Notes: a model not told the origin generated them from the letters alone. Numbered from the stretch's first letter, positions 17,601 to 26,847 are shown. The stretch: 53,889 nucleotides of DNA from Flammeovirgaceae bacterium UBA4465 (GCA_905182655.1 CAJJCN010000006.1:1-53889), one strand, 5' to 3'. Translations and numbers: made by a program.

Positions 17601-18700
17601 GAGGTATTTGGTCGGTAACCATTCCTGAAATTGAACAAGAAATTCTTTTTGCACCTAATATCGAACAAGTGAGTATCAACCCTGAAGGGTTGATGACCAT
17701 TGCCCTATCCTATTCAACCCTTTTTGATTCTACCCAAGTCATAGTGGATGGTGATGTCATTCATTCTGTGGGGACACAAGACCTCGGAGCGGTCAGCCTT
17801 ACCTTAGATAATTTAAACCTAAATGGAATGGAATCCATCAAGACCCTGGCTTACAAAGATGGAAAGAGTTACGAATCTTTAGAATCACAAGCTTTATTCT
17901 TCGACGTTTTCGATGTTCAGACCAGATATAGTACTGATTTTTCAAGTGCCTCTGACCAACTCGTCTTCTCTGGATTTAAAACGGGTTACGAAAGTGGGTT
18001 TCCAAACATCGCTTTGCATACAACACATCCACATCCATCATCAACCGAGCTTATCTCCGTTTTAAAAACACCTATTCAAATCAAGGAATCAGATGCAACC
18101 CTCCAATTCAAAGAAATTGTCATTGTAGAAACAGGTGAAACTGGGACCAGTTTTGGTGATGATGAGTTCTGGGATTATGTCATTGTGGAGGGTTCCACTG
18201 ATGGCCTCAATTGGACCTCTTTTCTCGATGGCTATGATTCCGACGTTTATCCAGAGTGGGCTTCAGCTTACAATAGAGGTAGTGATGGAGATCCTAGCCT
18301 TTATAAAACAAGAACCATTGATATGTTGGAAACCTTCGATCCAAATGATGTAGTCCTGATTCGCTTCAGACTCTTCGCTGATGCAGCAGTCACCGGTTGG
18401 GGATGGGCTATCGATGATTTAGCCATTCAAGAAGAACCCCTAGGAATCAATGAAGATCAAAAAAATAGATTCAGTATTTATCCAAATCCGATGGTCTCCT
18501 CCGCGCAAATTGTACTGAAATTAGATAAAAAAGGCTTAGTGAAAGTTTTGGACCTACAAGGTAAATTCGTACGGTCTTACCATGTAGCCGCCGGCACACA
18601 TCAACTCTTATTTGAAAGAGGCAACCTGAAAGCTGGGATTTACCTCGTCTCCATTGAAGCTGGGGATTTTAATGAAATGAAGAAAATACTCATTCAATAA
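14675..18700 (+). CDS. large secreted beta-propeller protein with T9SS type A sorting domain
   Basis: A 1341-residue cell-surface or secreted protein. The signal peptide is MKKYFLIFSVSLLSVFLL. A lysine/glutamate-rich segment follows (about 45-60). The body carries about ten Asp-box/BNR motifs (for example STDGGTSW, STDGGQTW, SHDGGKTW, KDLGQTW) spread over residues 140-985, the signature of sortilin- or sialidase-like beta-propellers. Residues 395-560 interrupt the propeller with another domain. Residues about 1075-1245 look like an immune-inhibitor-A/MAM-type jelly roll (GWGWAIDDLAI). The end (FSIYPNPM... to ...KKILIQ) is a type A T9SS sorting domain, to be cleaved by PorU, which is encoded in this window. 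No catalytic residues can be assigned, so adhesion or glycan binding is as likely as hydrolysis. Confidence 0.92.
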   Translation: MKKYFLIFSVSLLSVFLLKHFEESAEIKTSNHSIKTQNRVLALVKKEKKEKKERMRMGYPDKHAEIQRAIRTAHGQKGPTYQGDYQLRAFQELKNKNQNARSEDAYEFIERGPGNIAGRTRAFFIDASDASQNTWFVGAASGGIWKTMDGGATWATSSNGLPNLGTNALAQATSNPDIMYAGTGELNTGDQNGSGLFKSIDHGQNWFQTIDPEEMPALQIIGRIIVNPADENEVVVSGRSSVWSLSSPTSGIYKSTDGGTSWEASLLFENGFIGDMVISTPNEWDTQYASIRGKGVYKSTDGGQTWTLSSSGISKFGRIELAVSPIDPNIIWASEASGQLYISRNGAETWSLMGEVNEADDFNFLKQGSYDNAVMAHPFDSNKVYVAGVDIWEFTATDSKKNSKAFDIENNGSEAFMSFINFSGTYLEGILEIGEVGYSNSVKVEVRFGQGTQKAHRFSVGGAGSGVPDASYQYEDYVEVPFQIWDVDNDQQLMVSFRDQQEDSVWNLIPPNTDGLSNLHSREYLFIHLLDYAELPDSAIALDGGHTYEQLYFIWPVGIDGYDFDPLALPNSEIRFGLFDRETTLRETYNISDAYGEYDGNNSISQYLPRSEDGIHPDHHSLHALNINLRDSTFNLLSTNDGGIYLSKSSKQPGHQDMDFEYVSMGYNATQFYSADKMPGEDRYIGGMQDNGTYLTPEGISSNAATHFDFALGGDGFEVMWNNRDPLKIMGSIYYNSFASSHDGGKTWSYAVDGIAENDGPFLSRLASSRFYPDRLYGVSQNGVYISNNFGDDWSLSRITSDAWYFSNFSDIEVSAADANIVWVGSYLSENERLFVSTDKGLTFTPTETYLDYPNMGPVTALGSHPDDPNTAFAIFSIDGLPKILKTKDLGQTWLDISGFDPATGLSDRGFPNVASHSFLCFPNDPDHIWVGTEIGIIETSNGGDSWALLNSNMPMVKVLDMKIQDDQIILATYGRGIWSVTIPEIEQEILFAPNIEQVSINPEGLMTIALSYSTLFDSTQVIVDGDVIHSVGTQDLGAVSLTLDNLNLNGMESIKTLAYKDGKSYESLESQALFFDVFDVQTRYSTDFSSASDQLVFSGFKTGYESGFPNIALHTTHPHPSSTELISVLKTPIQIKESDATLQFKEIVIVETGETGTSFGDDEFWDYVIVEGSTDGLNWTSFLDGYDSDVYPEWASAYNRGSDGDPSLYKTRTIDMLETFDPNDVVLIRFRLFADAAVTGWGWAIDDLAIQEEPLGINEDQKNRFSIYPNPMVSSAQIVLKLDKKGLVKVLDLQGKFVRSYHVAAGTHQLLFERGNLKAGIYLVSIEAGDFNEMKKILIQ

Positions 18701-18715
18701 TGAAAAGGTAGGTCT

Positions 18716-19297
18716 ATGCTCAATTCCTATTTTGATGAGAATAAAACTGAAGCTGGCTGTGATGAAGTAGGAAGAGGATGCTTGGCAGGTCCTGTTGTTG
18801 CGGCAGCCGTCATCCTACCCAAACATTTCAAACATGATTTCCTTAATGATTCTAAAAAACTCCACATCTCCCAGCGAGAAGCACTTAAAGTAGAAATAGA
18901 AAATGTAGCATTGGCTTATGGTATTGGAGTGGTTTCTCCTCAAGAAATTGATGAAATCAATATCCTCAATGCCTCATTTTTAGCTATGCACAGAGCCATT
19001 GATCAGTTAAAAATCAAACCCGAACTCCTTCTCATAGATGGCAATAGGTATACCCCTCACTGTTCTGTTCCTTATCAATGCATTATTAAAGGCGATTCGA
19101 AATTCTTTTCAATCGCCGCTGCTTCAGTACTCGCTAAAACGTATCGCGACCAACTCATGCGAGACCTGGCAAAAGAATATCCTCATTACGGTTGGGAAAC
19201 CAACGTGGGCTATCCGACTATCGCCCATCGACAGGGGATCCGTAAACAAGGTATCACACACTACCATAGAAAAACATTTCAACTTCTACCTAAATAA
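18716..19297 (+). CDS. rnhB: ribonuclease HII
   Basis: Cleaves RNA in RNA-DNA hybrids and at single misincorporated ribonucleotides. The acidic catalytic residues are visible: DEVGRG at about 17-22 (Asp, Glu), the Asp in LLIDGNRY near 110 and the Asp in the terminal metal-binding helix after [26 protein letters not shown] is the family signature. Length is 193 residues, normal. It begins 16 bases after the secreted protein gene and is followed by another DNA-repair nuclease. Confidence 0.95.
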   Translation: MLNSYFDENKTEAGCDEVGRGCLAGPVVAAAVILPKHFKHDFLNDSKKLHISQREALKVEIENVALAYGIGVVSPQEIDEINILNASFLAMHRAIDQLKIKPELLLIDGNRYTPHCSVPYQCIIKGDSKFFSIAAASVLAKTYRDQLMRDLAKEYPHYGWETNVGYPTIAHRQGIRKQGITHYHRKTFQLLPK

Positions 19298-19324
19298 TCA
19301 CAAGGTCTATTTAATTTAGCCTTT

Positions 19325-20101
19325 ATGTCAATCACCCATCTTATTTCCTGGAACGTTAATGGCATTCGTGCTATTATGAAAAAAGATTTTCTCAAAGATC
19401 TCGAAGTATTAAACCCAGATGTGTTGTGTCTGCAAGAAATTAAGGCTCAGCCCGAAGATGCTTATAAAGCATTTTCGGTAATAGAAGGTTACCATATATA
19501 TACCAACTCATCTAAGGCAAGAAAAGGTTATTCTGGAACTGCCATTTTATCCAAAGAAAAACCGTTAAATATAAGTTTTGATATGGGAGCGGCAGAACAT
19601 GATCAAGAGGGCCGTGTGATTACCGCAGAGTTTACCTCTTATTTTTTAGTTACCGTTTATACACCCAATTCAGGAGAAGGTTTAAAAAGATTAGATTATC
19701 GGGCGACATGGGATATCGCATTTAAAGAATATATTTTAAGTTTAGAGCAAACAAAACCCGTCATTATTTGCGGGGATCTCAACGTAGCCAATAAAGAAAT
19801 TGACATTGCGCGGCCTAAACCCAATTACAATATATCAAGTGGTTATACTCAAAAAGAGATTGACGGTTTAGAAAGCTTATTAAGCGCAGGGTATGTAGAT
19901 ACCTTTAGGAAGTATTATCCCGAGGAAATTAAATACAGTTGGTGGAATTACCGTTTTCAATCAAGATCAAGAAATGTAGGCTGGAGAATCGACTATTTCT
20001 TAGCCTCTGCAGCCCTTGAGGGACAACTTGATGACGCCTTAATTTATAATGAGGTAATGGGATCCGATCACTGCCCTGTAGGGCTTAAAATTACTATCTA
20101 A
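19325..20101 (+). CDS. xth: exodeoxyribonuclease III / AP endonuclease
   Basis: Base-excision repair enzyme that cuts at abasic sites and removes 3' blocks. Endonuclease/exonuclease/phosphatase fold with SWNVNGIRA (Asn) at 9-17, the metal Glu in LCLQEIKA near 38, YTPNSG near 113, GDLNVAN near 149 and the final GSDHCPVGL (Asp-His) near 246. Length is 258 residues, the usual size. It is co-oriented with rnhB (27-base gap) and gcvT (9-base gap). Confidence 0.95.
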   Translation: MSITHLISWNVNGIRAIMKKDFLKDLEVLNPDVLCLQEIKAQPEDAYKAFSVIEGYHIYTNSSKARKGYSGTAILSKEKPLNISFDMGAAEHDQEGRVITAEFTSYFLVTVYTPNSGEGLKRLDYRATWDIAFKEYILSLEQTKPVIICGDLNVANKEIDIARPKPNYNISSGYTQKEIDGLESLLSAGYVDTFRKYYPEEIKYSWWNYRFQSRSRNVGWRIDYFLASAALEGQLDDALIYNEVMGSDHCPVGLKITI

Positions 20102-20110
20102 CGCAGACCT

Positions 20111-21193
20111 ATGGAAAACATTCGCATCCCTTTACATCATGTCCACGAAGCCCTTGGGGCTAAGATCATTCCCTTTGGTGGATTTGAAATGCCAGTAAGA
20201 TACAGTTCAGATAAAGAAGAACATTTATCCGTCAGAAATGGGGTAGGTGTATTTGATGTCTCTCATATGGGCGAATTTCTTGTTGAAGGCCCCCATGCCC
20301 TAGCGCTAATTCAAAAAGTCACCAGCAACGACGCAGCTAAACTCATAGATGGTCAAGCGCAATATTCATGTCTGCCCAATCATGAGGGCGGCATCGTAGA
20401 TGATTTGATTGTCTACAGGTTCAATACAGAAAAATATTTATTGGTCGTCAACGCTTCCAATATTGAAAAGGATTGGCTTTGGATTTCAGCCAACAATGAC
20501 ATGAAGGCCACTTTGTCCAATGTCTCGAAGGATTATTGCCTCTTTGCGGTACAAGGACCCAAAGCTTTGGATGTGTTGCAATCCATTACAGCAGTTGACT
20601 TAGCGGCGATCAAATTTTATCACTTTCATGAAGGTACCCTAGCCGGCATAGATGGGGTCATCATCTCAGCTACGGGCTATACAGGTGCAGGTGGATTCGA
20701 ATTGTATGTTAAAAATGAACATGCCGAATCTTTATGGACTAAAGTATTTCAGGCCGGGGCTCAACATGATATCAAGCCCATAGGTTTGGGTGCGCGAGAT
20801 ACCTTGAGGCTAGAGATGGGGTATTGTTTGTATGGAAATGACATCGATAATACAACCTCTCCCCTTGAAGCGGGTCTAGGATGGATTACAAAATTTTCCA
20901 AACCTTTTGTCAATTCAACTGCCTTGGCCTCACAGAAAGAAAAAGGAGTTCAGAAAAAATTAGTCGCTTTTGAAATCAATGGCAAAGGCATCCCAAGGCA
21001 TGATTACCCCATTATGAATGTAGAGGGTGTAACCATTGGTAAGGTCACTTCGGGCACCATGAGCCCTTCATTAAATAAAGGTATTGGCATGGGTTATGTT
21101 CCCATGGGCTCCCATCAATTAGGCTCCGAAATTTTTATCGGTATACGCCATAAAAAGGTTCCTGCCACCATTTGTAAGACTCCATTTTTATAA
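20111..21193 (+). CDS. gcvT: aminomethyltransferase (glycine cleavage system T protein)
   Basis: The T protein transfers the methylene group from the aminomethyl-lipoyl H protein to tetrahydrofolate and releases ammonia. The N-terminus shows [11 protein letters not shown] and [11 protein letters not shown] (residues 23-58). The folate-site aspartate lies in DDLIVYR near 98. The C-terminal barrel has [19 protein letters not shown] near 317. Length is 360 residues, normal. gcvH and gcvP are not in the window. The gene is followed after four bases by comB. Confidence 0.95.
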   Translation: MENIRIPLHHVHEALGAKIIPFGGFEMPVRYSSDKEEHLSVRNGVGVFDVSHMGEFLVEGPHALALIQKVTSNDAAKLIDGQAQYSCLPNHEGGIVDDLIVYRFNTEKYLLVVNASNIEKDWLWISANNDMKATLSNVSKDYCLFAVQGPKALDVLQSITAVDLAAIKFYHFHEGTLAGIDGVIISATGYTGAGGFELYVKNEHAESLWTKVFQAGAQHDIKPIGLGARDTLRLEMGYCLYGNDIDNTTSPLEAGLGWITKFSKPFVNSTALASQKEKGVQKKLVAFEINGKGIPRHDYPIMNVEGVTIGKVTSGTMSPSLNKGIGMGYVPMGSHQLGSEIFIGIRHKKVPATICKTPFL

Positions 21194-21197
21194 GCCT

Positions 21198-21908
21198 ATG
21201 CCCTTAACTATAGAGGTTTGTCTCACGCCTAAGTTAATCAATCAACACTTTCTCGAAGGGAAAATTGCTGTTGTGGTAGATATATTTCGGGCAACTTCCT
21301 GTATGATCACTGCATTGGCAGAAAATGTAAAAGCCATTTATCCTGTGAGTACCGTAGCCGCATGCCTAGGCCTAGGAACTCAGGGCATGCTCACCGCAGG
21401 AGAACGTGGAGGTATCAAAATTAAAGGATTTGACCTAGGTAATTCACCTTTTGACTATCTGGGAAAAGTATCTGGAAAAGATGTGGCTATATCCACAACC
21501 AACGGTACGATGGCTATAGAAAAATCAACAAATGCAGAACAGGTAATCATCGGCTCATTTCTGAACATTACCGCTACCTTGAGCTATTTAATCGATCAAA
21601 ACTTACCGGTTGTCATTCATTGCGCCGGTTGGAAGGAAGCTCCCAATATCGAAGACACCTTGTACGCTGGTGCCTTAGTGAATCAACTGGTCGGTCATGA
21701 TTTTCTCGCCGAGAATGATGCGGCTAAAATGGCTTTAGATTTTTATCTTCAGAACAAAAATTCCTTGCTAAAAATTGCGCAAAAATCTGACCATGCTCAG
21801 CGACTTAAAAAATTTGGAGTAACAAAAGATCTTGATTTTTGTCTTCAAGTAGACAAGTACCCAGACCTCAATGGTAAATTGATGGGTTCGAAAATTGTTA
21901 AAATCTAG
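21198..21908 (+). CDS. comB: 2-phosphosulfolactate phosphatase family protein (ComB)
   Basis: The archaeal family founder removes phosphate from 2-phosphosulfolactate in coenzyme M synthesis. Family features seen here are the N-terminal VVVDIFRATSCM (catalytic Asp region) near 26-37, the Gly-rich AGERGG near 72, the STTNGT motif near 99 and the CAGWKEAPNIEDTLYAGAL segment near 144. Length is 236 residues, normal. Bacteroidota do not make coenzyme M; this phylum makes sulfonolipids and could use sulfolactate chemistry, but that link is inference. The 3' end overlaps the convergent DUF2721 gene by 11 bases. Confidence 0.85.
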   Translation: MPLTIEVCLTPKLINQHFLEGKIAVVVDIFRATSCMITALAENVKAIYPVSTVAACLGLGTQGMLTAGERGGIKIKGFDLGNSPFDYLGKVSGKDVAISTTNGTMAIEKSTNAEQVIIGSFLNITATLSYLIDQNLPVVIHCAGWKEAPNIEDTLYAGALVNQLVGHDFLAENDAAKMALDFYLQNKNSLLKIAQKSDHAQRLKKFGVTKDLDFCLQVDKYPDLNGKLMGSKIVKI

Positions 21909-22308
21909 TACGCCTCCCCAATTCCATTTTGGACAATTCAAGATCCAACGCCTTGGTTGAAATCTGTAACTCCCTTAAGGAATAAATCAAAGAAGCCAAT
22001 AATAAGATTAAAGAGAACCCAAATAAATAGCTGCCCAAATCAAGCCGCCCATAAAAGATGAAAATCATACTTAACACACAGAAGAAAAAACTCAGTACCC
22101 CCAAAATCTGCATATCTCGAATCAAGGTCAATCTTCTTCTTAAATTTTTAATCTGCCCCATAATGAGGACTTTATCGTCATGCTCCAAATATTTTTTATG
22201 CAATTCTCGTATGATCTGCGCAATCACCAAAAACCGATTGGTGTAGGCCAACAATAACAAAGAAATCGCTGGGAAAAGTAAGGCCGGTATATTGATTGAA
22301 ATTACCAT
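21898..22308 (-). CDS. DUF2721 family membrane protein
   Basis: A 136-residue protein with three predicted membrane segments: residues 4-22 and a pair at about 68-88 and 92-112. The basic loop between the first and second segments contains QIKNLRRRLTLIRDMQIL, the layout of the DUF2721 family, whose role is unknown. Its ATG abuts the TAA of the mazG-like gene (no spacer), so the two are translationally coupled. It overlaps comB tail to tail. Confidence 0.75.
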   Translation of the reverse strand: MVISINIPALLFPAISLLLLAYTNRFLVIAQIIRELHKKYLEHDDKVLIMGQIKNLRRRLTLIRDMQILGVLSFFFCVLSMIFIFYGRLDLGSYLFGFSLILLLASLIYSLRELQISTKALDLELSKMELGRRTRF

Positions 22309-22635
22309 TTATTTCAATTTGGGATTGTTTTTATGACGCAGGTTATCTCTGAGATCCTTCTTTTTAAAGTTGCTTTCTAATGCTTGTGTCAAATCAATAC
22401 CTGTCTGATTGGCCAAGCACATCAACACCCATAAAATATCCGCCATTTCGTCTGCCATATCATAGGCTTCATCTGATTTTTTAAAGGACTGATCACCATA
22501 TTTTCTCGCTATGATACGCGCCAATTCCCCAACCTCCTCTGACAATATAACCATATTGGTTAGTTCACTGAAATAGCGTACTCCAGTGGCATTGATCCAT
22601 GCATCCACTTTTTCCTGGGCTTCTTTAATTTCCAT
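22309..22635 (-). CDS. MazG-like nucleotide pyrophosphohydrolase
   Basis: A single-domain all-alpha NTP pyrophosphohydrolase of 108 residues. The metal-binding pattern EExxE...ExxD is visible as SEEVGELARII near 32 and MADEMADILW near 59. The family hydrolyses (d)NTPs to monophosphates, often to clear damaged nucleotides. It lies 21 bases after yicC and directly before the DUF2721 gene. Confidence 0.9.
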   Translation of the reverse strand: MEIKEAQEKVDAWINATGVRYFSELTNMVILSEEVGELARIIARKYGDQSFKKSDEAYDMADEMADILWVLMCLANQTGIDLTQALESNFKKKDLRDNLRHKNNPKLK

Positions 22636-22656
22636 TAAGCACTGACCATTTAGGGT

Positions 22657-23538
22657 TTATAAAATATTAAGGATTTGCTCTTTAATTTTCTCTAATTCCT
22701 CCTTCATCCCCACCACCGATCTTTGAATACCAGCATCATTGGCTTTAGAACCTATAGTATTAATTTCTCGACCCAATTCTTGGCATAGAAAACCTAATTT
22801 TTTTCCACTGGCTCCCTGGTCATCTCTGATGACTTCAATGAAATAATCTAAATGACTTGCCAGTCTGATTTTTTCTTCTGTGAGGTCTAACTTTTCAATA
22901 TAGTAAATCAATTCTTGTTCGAATCTATTTTCATCTACTTTAACCCGCTGCTTAATCTCTTCTAACGAGTGATGAATGCGGCTTTTTAAATTTTCTATCC
23001 TCCCAGGGTCTAGTTGTTCTACCTCGCTAAGACCATTTCTGATTTTTTGATGAGAAGAGACCAAAGCTTCCTGAAGGTTTGCCCCTTCCTGAAGTCTGAA
23101 TTCATTACAATCTGCTACTCCCTCCATAAGCACTTCTTTGAACGCTTCAAAAGAAATATTTTCTTCTGGATTCTCTTCATGCGCTATAACATTAGGCATG
23201 TTTACAGCCATCTTAAATAAGGCTACTTTTCCTGATGCTCCCATATCTCCAGACAATTGCTCTAGACGCTTATAATAGGCATCGAACAGTTCCTGATTTA
23301 TCTGGATCGGTGGTTGGTCGTTATTTTTAAGCTCAAAATGAACGCCCAAATTGATTTTACCACGGCCCAATCCTTTTTCGAGAAGTGCCTTTATTTCCAT
23401 TTCCCATTTTAAAAATACTCGAGGTAATCGAAAGGAAGCATCAAAAAACTTACTATTGAGCGTCTTGATCTCAACTTTTAAAGAATACTTCTCGGTAATT
23501 TTTTCAGCGGAACCAAAGCCGGTCATGGATGTAATCAT
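22657..23538 (-). CDS. yicC: YicC family endoribonuclease-like protein
   Basis: The N-terminus MITSMTGFGSAE and the C-terminal GREINTIGSKANDAGIQ are the two signatures of the YicC/YloC family (YicC_N plus DUF1732). Length is 293 residues, normal. E. coli YicC takes part in RNA turnover; the role in this phylum has not been shown as far as I know. It sits nine bases after the large propeller/barrel gene and before mazG-like, in the middle of a five-gene minus-strand run. Confidence 0.93.
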   Translation of the reverse strand: MITSMTGFGSAEKITEKYSLKVEIKTLNSKFFDASFRLPRVFLKWEMEIKALLEKGLGRGKINLGVHFELKNNDQPPIQINQELFDAYYKRLEQLSGDMGASGKVALFKMAVNMPNVIAHEENPEENISFEAFKEVLMEGVADCNEFRLQEGANLQEALVSSHQKIRNGLSEVEQLDPGRIENLKSRIHHSLEEIKQRVKVDENRFEQELIYYIEKLDLTEEKIRLASHLDYFIEVIRDDQGASGKKLGFLCQELGREINTIGSKANDAGIQRSVVGMKEELEKIKEQILNIL

Positions 23539-23547
23539 AGCACAATG

Positions 23548-26500
23548 TTAAAAGTCTAAGCCTAATGAAAGGGTGAATTTTGCAGATTTTATCTCAAAAT
23601 CCTCCACAGGTCTGGCGTAATCAAGTTTGAGATAATAACCCAACAATACCGTTCGGAGTCCAAAACCATAGCTTACCAGCCACGGACTGGCATAGTTGGC
23701 CAGATTAGCTTTAAAAGGAGTTTCTTCGTACTCAATAAAAATAATACTATTTTTTCGTGTAATAGGGATTTTTCCATCCCAAGCAGAGCCAATATCAGTA
23801 AAAGCCACCAACATGAAATTTCTCAAAAAAGTAGACTTCACTGGAAATCTTGACAAATATTGAAATACTGGAAATTTCAATTCCATATTTATCAACATAG
23901 CAGCAGTCCCATATTTCTCATTCAAATCATAGCCTCGCATGTGGTTTACAAATTCTGTAAAAAGCAAATTACTATTATCAATATCGTTAGCTACCGTCAA
24001 AGGATCTCCTCCAGAATGTTCTTTGGTCTGGGCTAATACCCAATTAGGCACCCCTCCCAAAAGAAATTTTTGTGCATTGGGACCAAATGATTTTCCCATG
24101 TAAATACGAGTCGCAAATGTGAGCTCATTATGAATTTTTTGATAATGTCTCAAGTCAATTCTAAACACATTAAAAGACTGGTTTTTAGAAAATGATTGAT
24201 TGTAATGAAATTCAACCAGAGCTCTCGTTCCCTGTAAAATATTGAAACCCCTTTCCACTGTATTGTCAAATACGCTTTTTAAATTAAGTCCAGTATACCA
24301 AACACGACTATCCTGGGCATAATCAGCAGTCGCATTGGCGTTTACACTTTGATATTGCAGGTTCGTGAAGCTGGTTTGCTTAATGAAGGAATTTAACTCA
24401 AGTCTGAATTTATTGGTCAAGGGTACTGCAGCTCCCACTATCAATCCATTTAATTTGTACGACTGTCTTAATAAATTTTCAGCGTCATTCTCAAGATAGA
24501 TGGATTGTCGAATCAATCGAACCTTAAAGTCCATCCAGTATTTCAGATACTTATACTCCGCAAACAAATCTCCTTGATCAAAACTACTGGTCACCATGCC
24601 TCCTGCATTGATCACATGATTCCCCAGAAGGTCTGCCACCTGTACTTCTGCTGAAAAGCCGAACCCTCTGAGTGGGTCTAAGGCAAAATCATTGATGAGG
24701 TTATTTGAACTGAACTTGGGCTTATATGCCCGAGGGCCGTACACCTCGTTTTCAATCGTCAACCGTTGATAATTTTTAAAAAAAGAATCTATTTTTAGCC
24801 CATCATTTGGTTTTTCTTTGACATCTCTATCGCCAAATTTATAGTTTTCGGTATCTATATAATCTTGATCCTCAGACACTTTAGGCTCGTCAAAAACAAA
24901 AGCTTCTGGATCTATTACTGCCGCGTCCTCCTCCTTGAGGGTGCTGTCCAAATCCAATGGCTTTTCTTGGACTAGCTTCAATAGGCTATCTGCCTTCGCA
25001 TCGAGTGCCTCCTTTTCACTTTTTAATTTTTCCATCTTTCGCCTATCAAGAACCTCGGCAATATATTGACCTTGCTTGATTTTTTGACGGGTCGTCTCAG
25101 TAGTAAATTTTGAAGACTCAATATCTATATTGGGGTAATAATAAATATGATCCTTCCCTTCGTCATAAGCTATAAAAACCATCCCATTATCATTACTGAA
25201 ATGCAAATCGAAATCTTTTAGGCTGCTATTAAAATTGGTTACTTGGGTTTGAATACCATCGCCCATTTCATATTTAAACACATTGGTAATGCCTCTTTGA
25301 TCACTTAAAAAATATAATTCCGATTGATTTTTAAATTTGGGTTTTGTATCCCTGGTGTTGGTATTGGTCATTCTAAAATATTGGTGGGTAGTTGTATCTA
25401 TGTCGAATAAAAATAAATTAAAATGGTCATTTAAATATTTAATGCTTGTATCTGCAATATTTAACTCATCCGAGGGACGATTGGAACTAAAAACAATGGC
25501 TGCAGTTCCAGGTATGAAGGTTGGGTCAATATCATCAAAAATATCAGAAGTAATTCGGCGAACTGAATTTCTCAATACACTGACAAGAAAGAGATCGCTT
25601 TTTCCATCCGTATCTCCACTTATAATAGCTAATCTTCCATTTTGATTCAAAGAAAAACTTTTGACTTGGTTGAACCTTGTGAGTGGTTTTTCATTAAGAA
25701 GACCCGTTTCAAGATGATAAGTCGCTAGGTATAAAAACCCCCGTTTAAAATAAATAATCCCCAATAGATTGTCTCCCGCGAAATCTAATAGCGGAAGATC
25801 TTCATCTACATGGTCTGCTTCTACTTGATACCCTCCTTGGAGTATGCGTGTTTCATTACCCGTATCCCTATCTCGTAGATAAACAGAAATCTTACCATAT
25901 GAATTTTCAGTGTAAGCGATGTATTGGCCTGATTCACTGACAGCAACATCATTAAAATATAGGTTTTCCTTTTTATTGGTGGCAATAATTTTTTCTTTGA
26001 CTAAAGGCTCATAATTCTTAGCGATTTGATCTTTTCCAAAGGCATAATAATTTTTCCAGTTTTTAGAAAATTGCTTATAACTAATTCCTAAAGTATTGCT
26101 TATGCTCACATCCTCTTTATGCATAATTCTGGTCAAATTAAGAATATTAGATATATTGGAAGTTCCATACTTAATAGCGATGTAATTCCATATAGCTTGT
26201 CCCAAGATGCCCGCCTCATCACCCTGAATCTTTTTTTCTTTCTTGATGTGCTTGGCACCTAAATAATCTCTTATAAAATCATCCATTTTTAGATCCCAAC
26301 CCAAGGCCAAATATCTTGCCGCGCCGTCTATAAACCATTCAGGCAGTTTTAATAGATGTGAACTCTGAAAGACTTCTTTGAGACTTCCACCGAAAAGCAT
26401 ATCGTTGATTAAAACACGAGATAAAAGATAAATTAACTCTTCTTTAAATACCTGAGCCGTGCCTGGATTTGCAATTTCAAGCTGCAGCTTGACAAATTTC

Positions 26501-26844
26501 ATTTCCCCTCCAATAGTGAAAACAGAACCATCAATACCAATGTTACTCTGCTGAAGATCATTGTAGGAGTTATAAATGACAATCCTAGTTTTAGCAGCAG
26601 GCGCATAACCCAATACATCTGTCAGCCTATTAAATTCGTCTTCTAAATAGTCAATGGCCTCTTTGGCATATTTACCCCCTTCATCATAATAATACACGTC
26701 AAAATGGTTGGTGGTATAGAACAACCAATCAAATTTTTTGTATTGAATCCTGTTTTGACCAAATTCTGTATCATAATATTGACCAAACGAAGTTGAGATC
26801 GATAGTAAACAAATAAGTACAAATATTGAATTTTTAAAATTCAT
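23548..26844 (-). CDS. PD40 beta-propeller protein with degenerate peptidase-MA domain and C-terminal outer-membrane barrel
   Basis: A 1098-residue exported protein. The signal peptide (residues 1-21) ends in FG. Residues about 40-270 resemble the gluzincin-like peptidase-MA domain that precedes TolB-like propellers. The zinc HExxH position reads EELIYLL, and the downstream signature is PEWFIDG, so the metal site is lost. Residues 300-560 hold TolB/PD40 repeats (for example FVFSSNRPSDE-like IVFSSNRPSDELN). A charged helical segment lies at about 625-660. Residues about 730-1098 form a BamA-like surface-antigen barrel ending in the aromatic terminus SLGLDF. Such proteins are often misnamed TolB or biopolymer transporter. 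An envelope role is inferred; the substrate is unknown. Confidence 0.8.
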   Translation of the reverse strand: MNFKNSIFVLICLLSISTSFGQYYDTEFGQNRIQYKKFDWLFYTTNHFDVYYYDEGGKYAKEAIDYLEDEFNRLTDVLGYAPAAKTRIVIYNSYNDLQQSNIGIDGSVFTIGGEMKFVKLQLEIANPGTAQVFKEELIYLLSRVLINDMLFGGSLKEVFQSSHLLKLPEWFIDGAARYLALGWDLKMDDFIRDYLGAKHIKKEKKIQGDEAGILGQAIWNYIAIKYGTSNISNILNLTRIMHKEDVSISNTLGISYKQFSKNWKNYYAFGKDQIAKNYEPLVKEKIIATNKKENLYFNDVAVSESGQYIAYTENSYGKISVYLRDRDTGNETRILQGGYQVEADHVDEDLPLLDFAGDNLLGIIYFKRGFLYLATYHLETGLLNEKPLTRFNQVKSFSLNQNGRLAIISGDTDGKSDLFLVSVLRNSVRRITSDIFDDIDPTFIPGTAAIVFSSNRPSDELNIADTSIKYLNDHFNLFLFDIDTTTHQYFRMTNTNTRDTKPKFKNQSELYFLSDQRGITNVFKYEMGDGIQTQVTNFNSSLKDFDLHFSNDNGMVFIAYDEGKDHIYYYPNIDIESSKFTTETTRQKIKQGQYIAEVLDRRKMEKLKSEKEALDAKADSLLKLVQEKPLDLDSTLKEEDAAVIDPEAFVFDEPKVSEDQDYIDTENYKFGDRDVKEKPNDGLKIDSFFKNYQRLTIENEVYGPRAYKPKFSSNNLINDFALDPLRGFGFSAEVQVADLLGNHVINAGGMVTSSFDQGDLFAEYKYLKYWMDFKVRLIRQSIYLENDAENLLRQSYKLNGLIVGAAVPLTNKFRLELNSFIKQTSFTNLQYQSVNANATADYAQDSRVWYTGLNLKSVFDNTVERGFNILQGTRALVEFHYNQSFSKNQSFNVFRIDLRHYQKIHNELTFATRIYMGKSFGPNAQKFLLGGVPNWVLAQTKEHSGGDPLTVANDIDNSNLLFTEFVNHMRGYDLNEKYGTAAMLINMELKFPVFQYLSRFPVKSTFLRNFMLVAFTDIGSAWDGKIPITRKNSIIFIEYEETPFKANLANYASPWLVSYGFGLRTVLLGYYLKLDYARPVEDFEIKSAKFTLSLGLDF

Positions 26845-26847
26845 GTC

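Noticed and set aside
20102-20110. Glycine riboswitch before gcvT
   Set aside because: Only nine bases separate gcvT from the upstream exonuclease gene, leaving no room.
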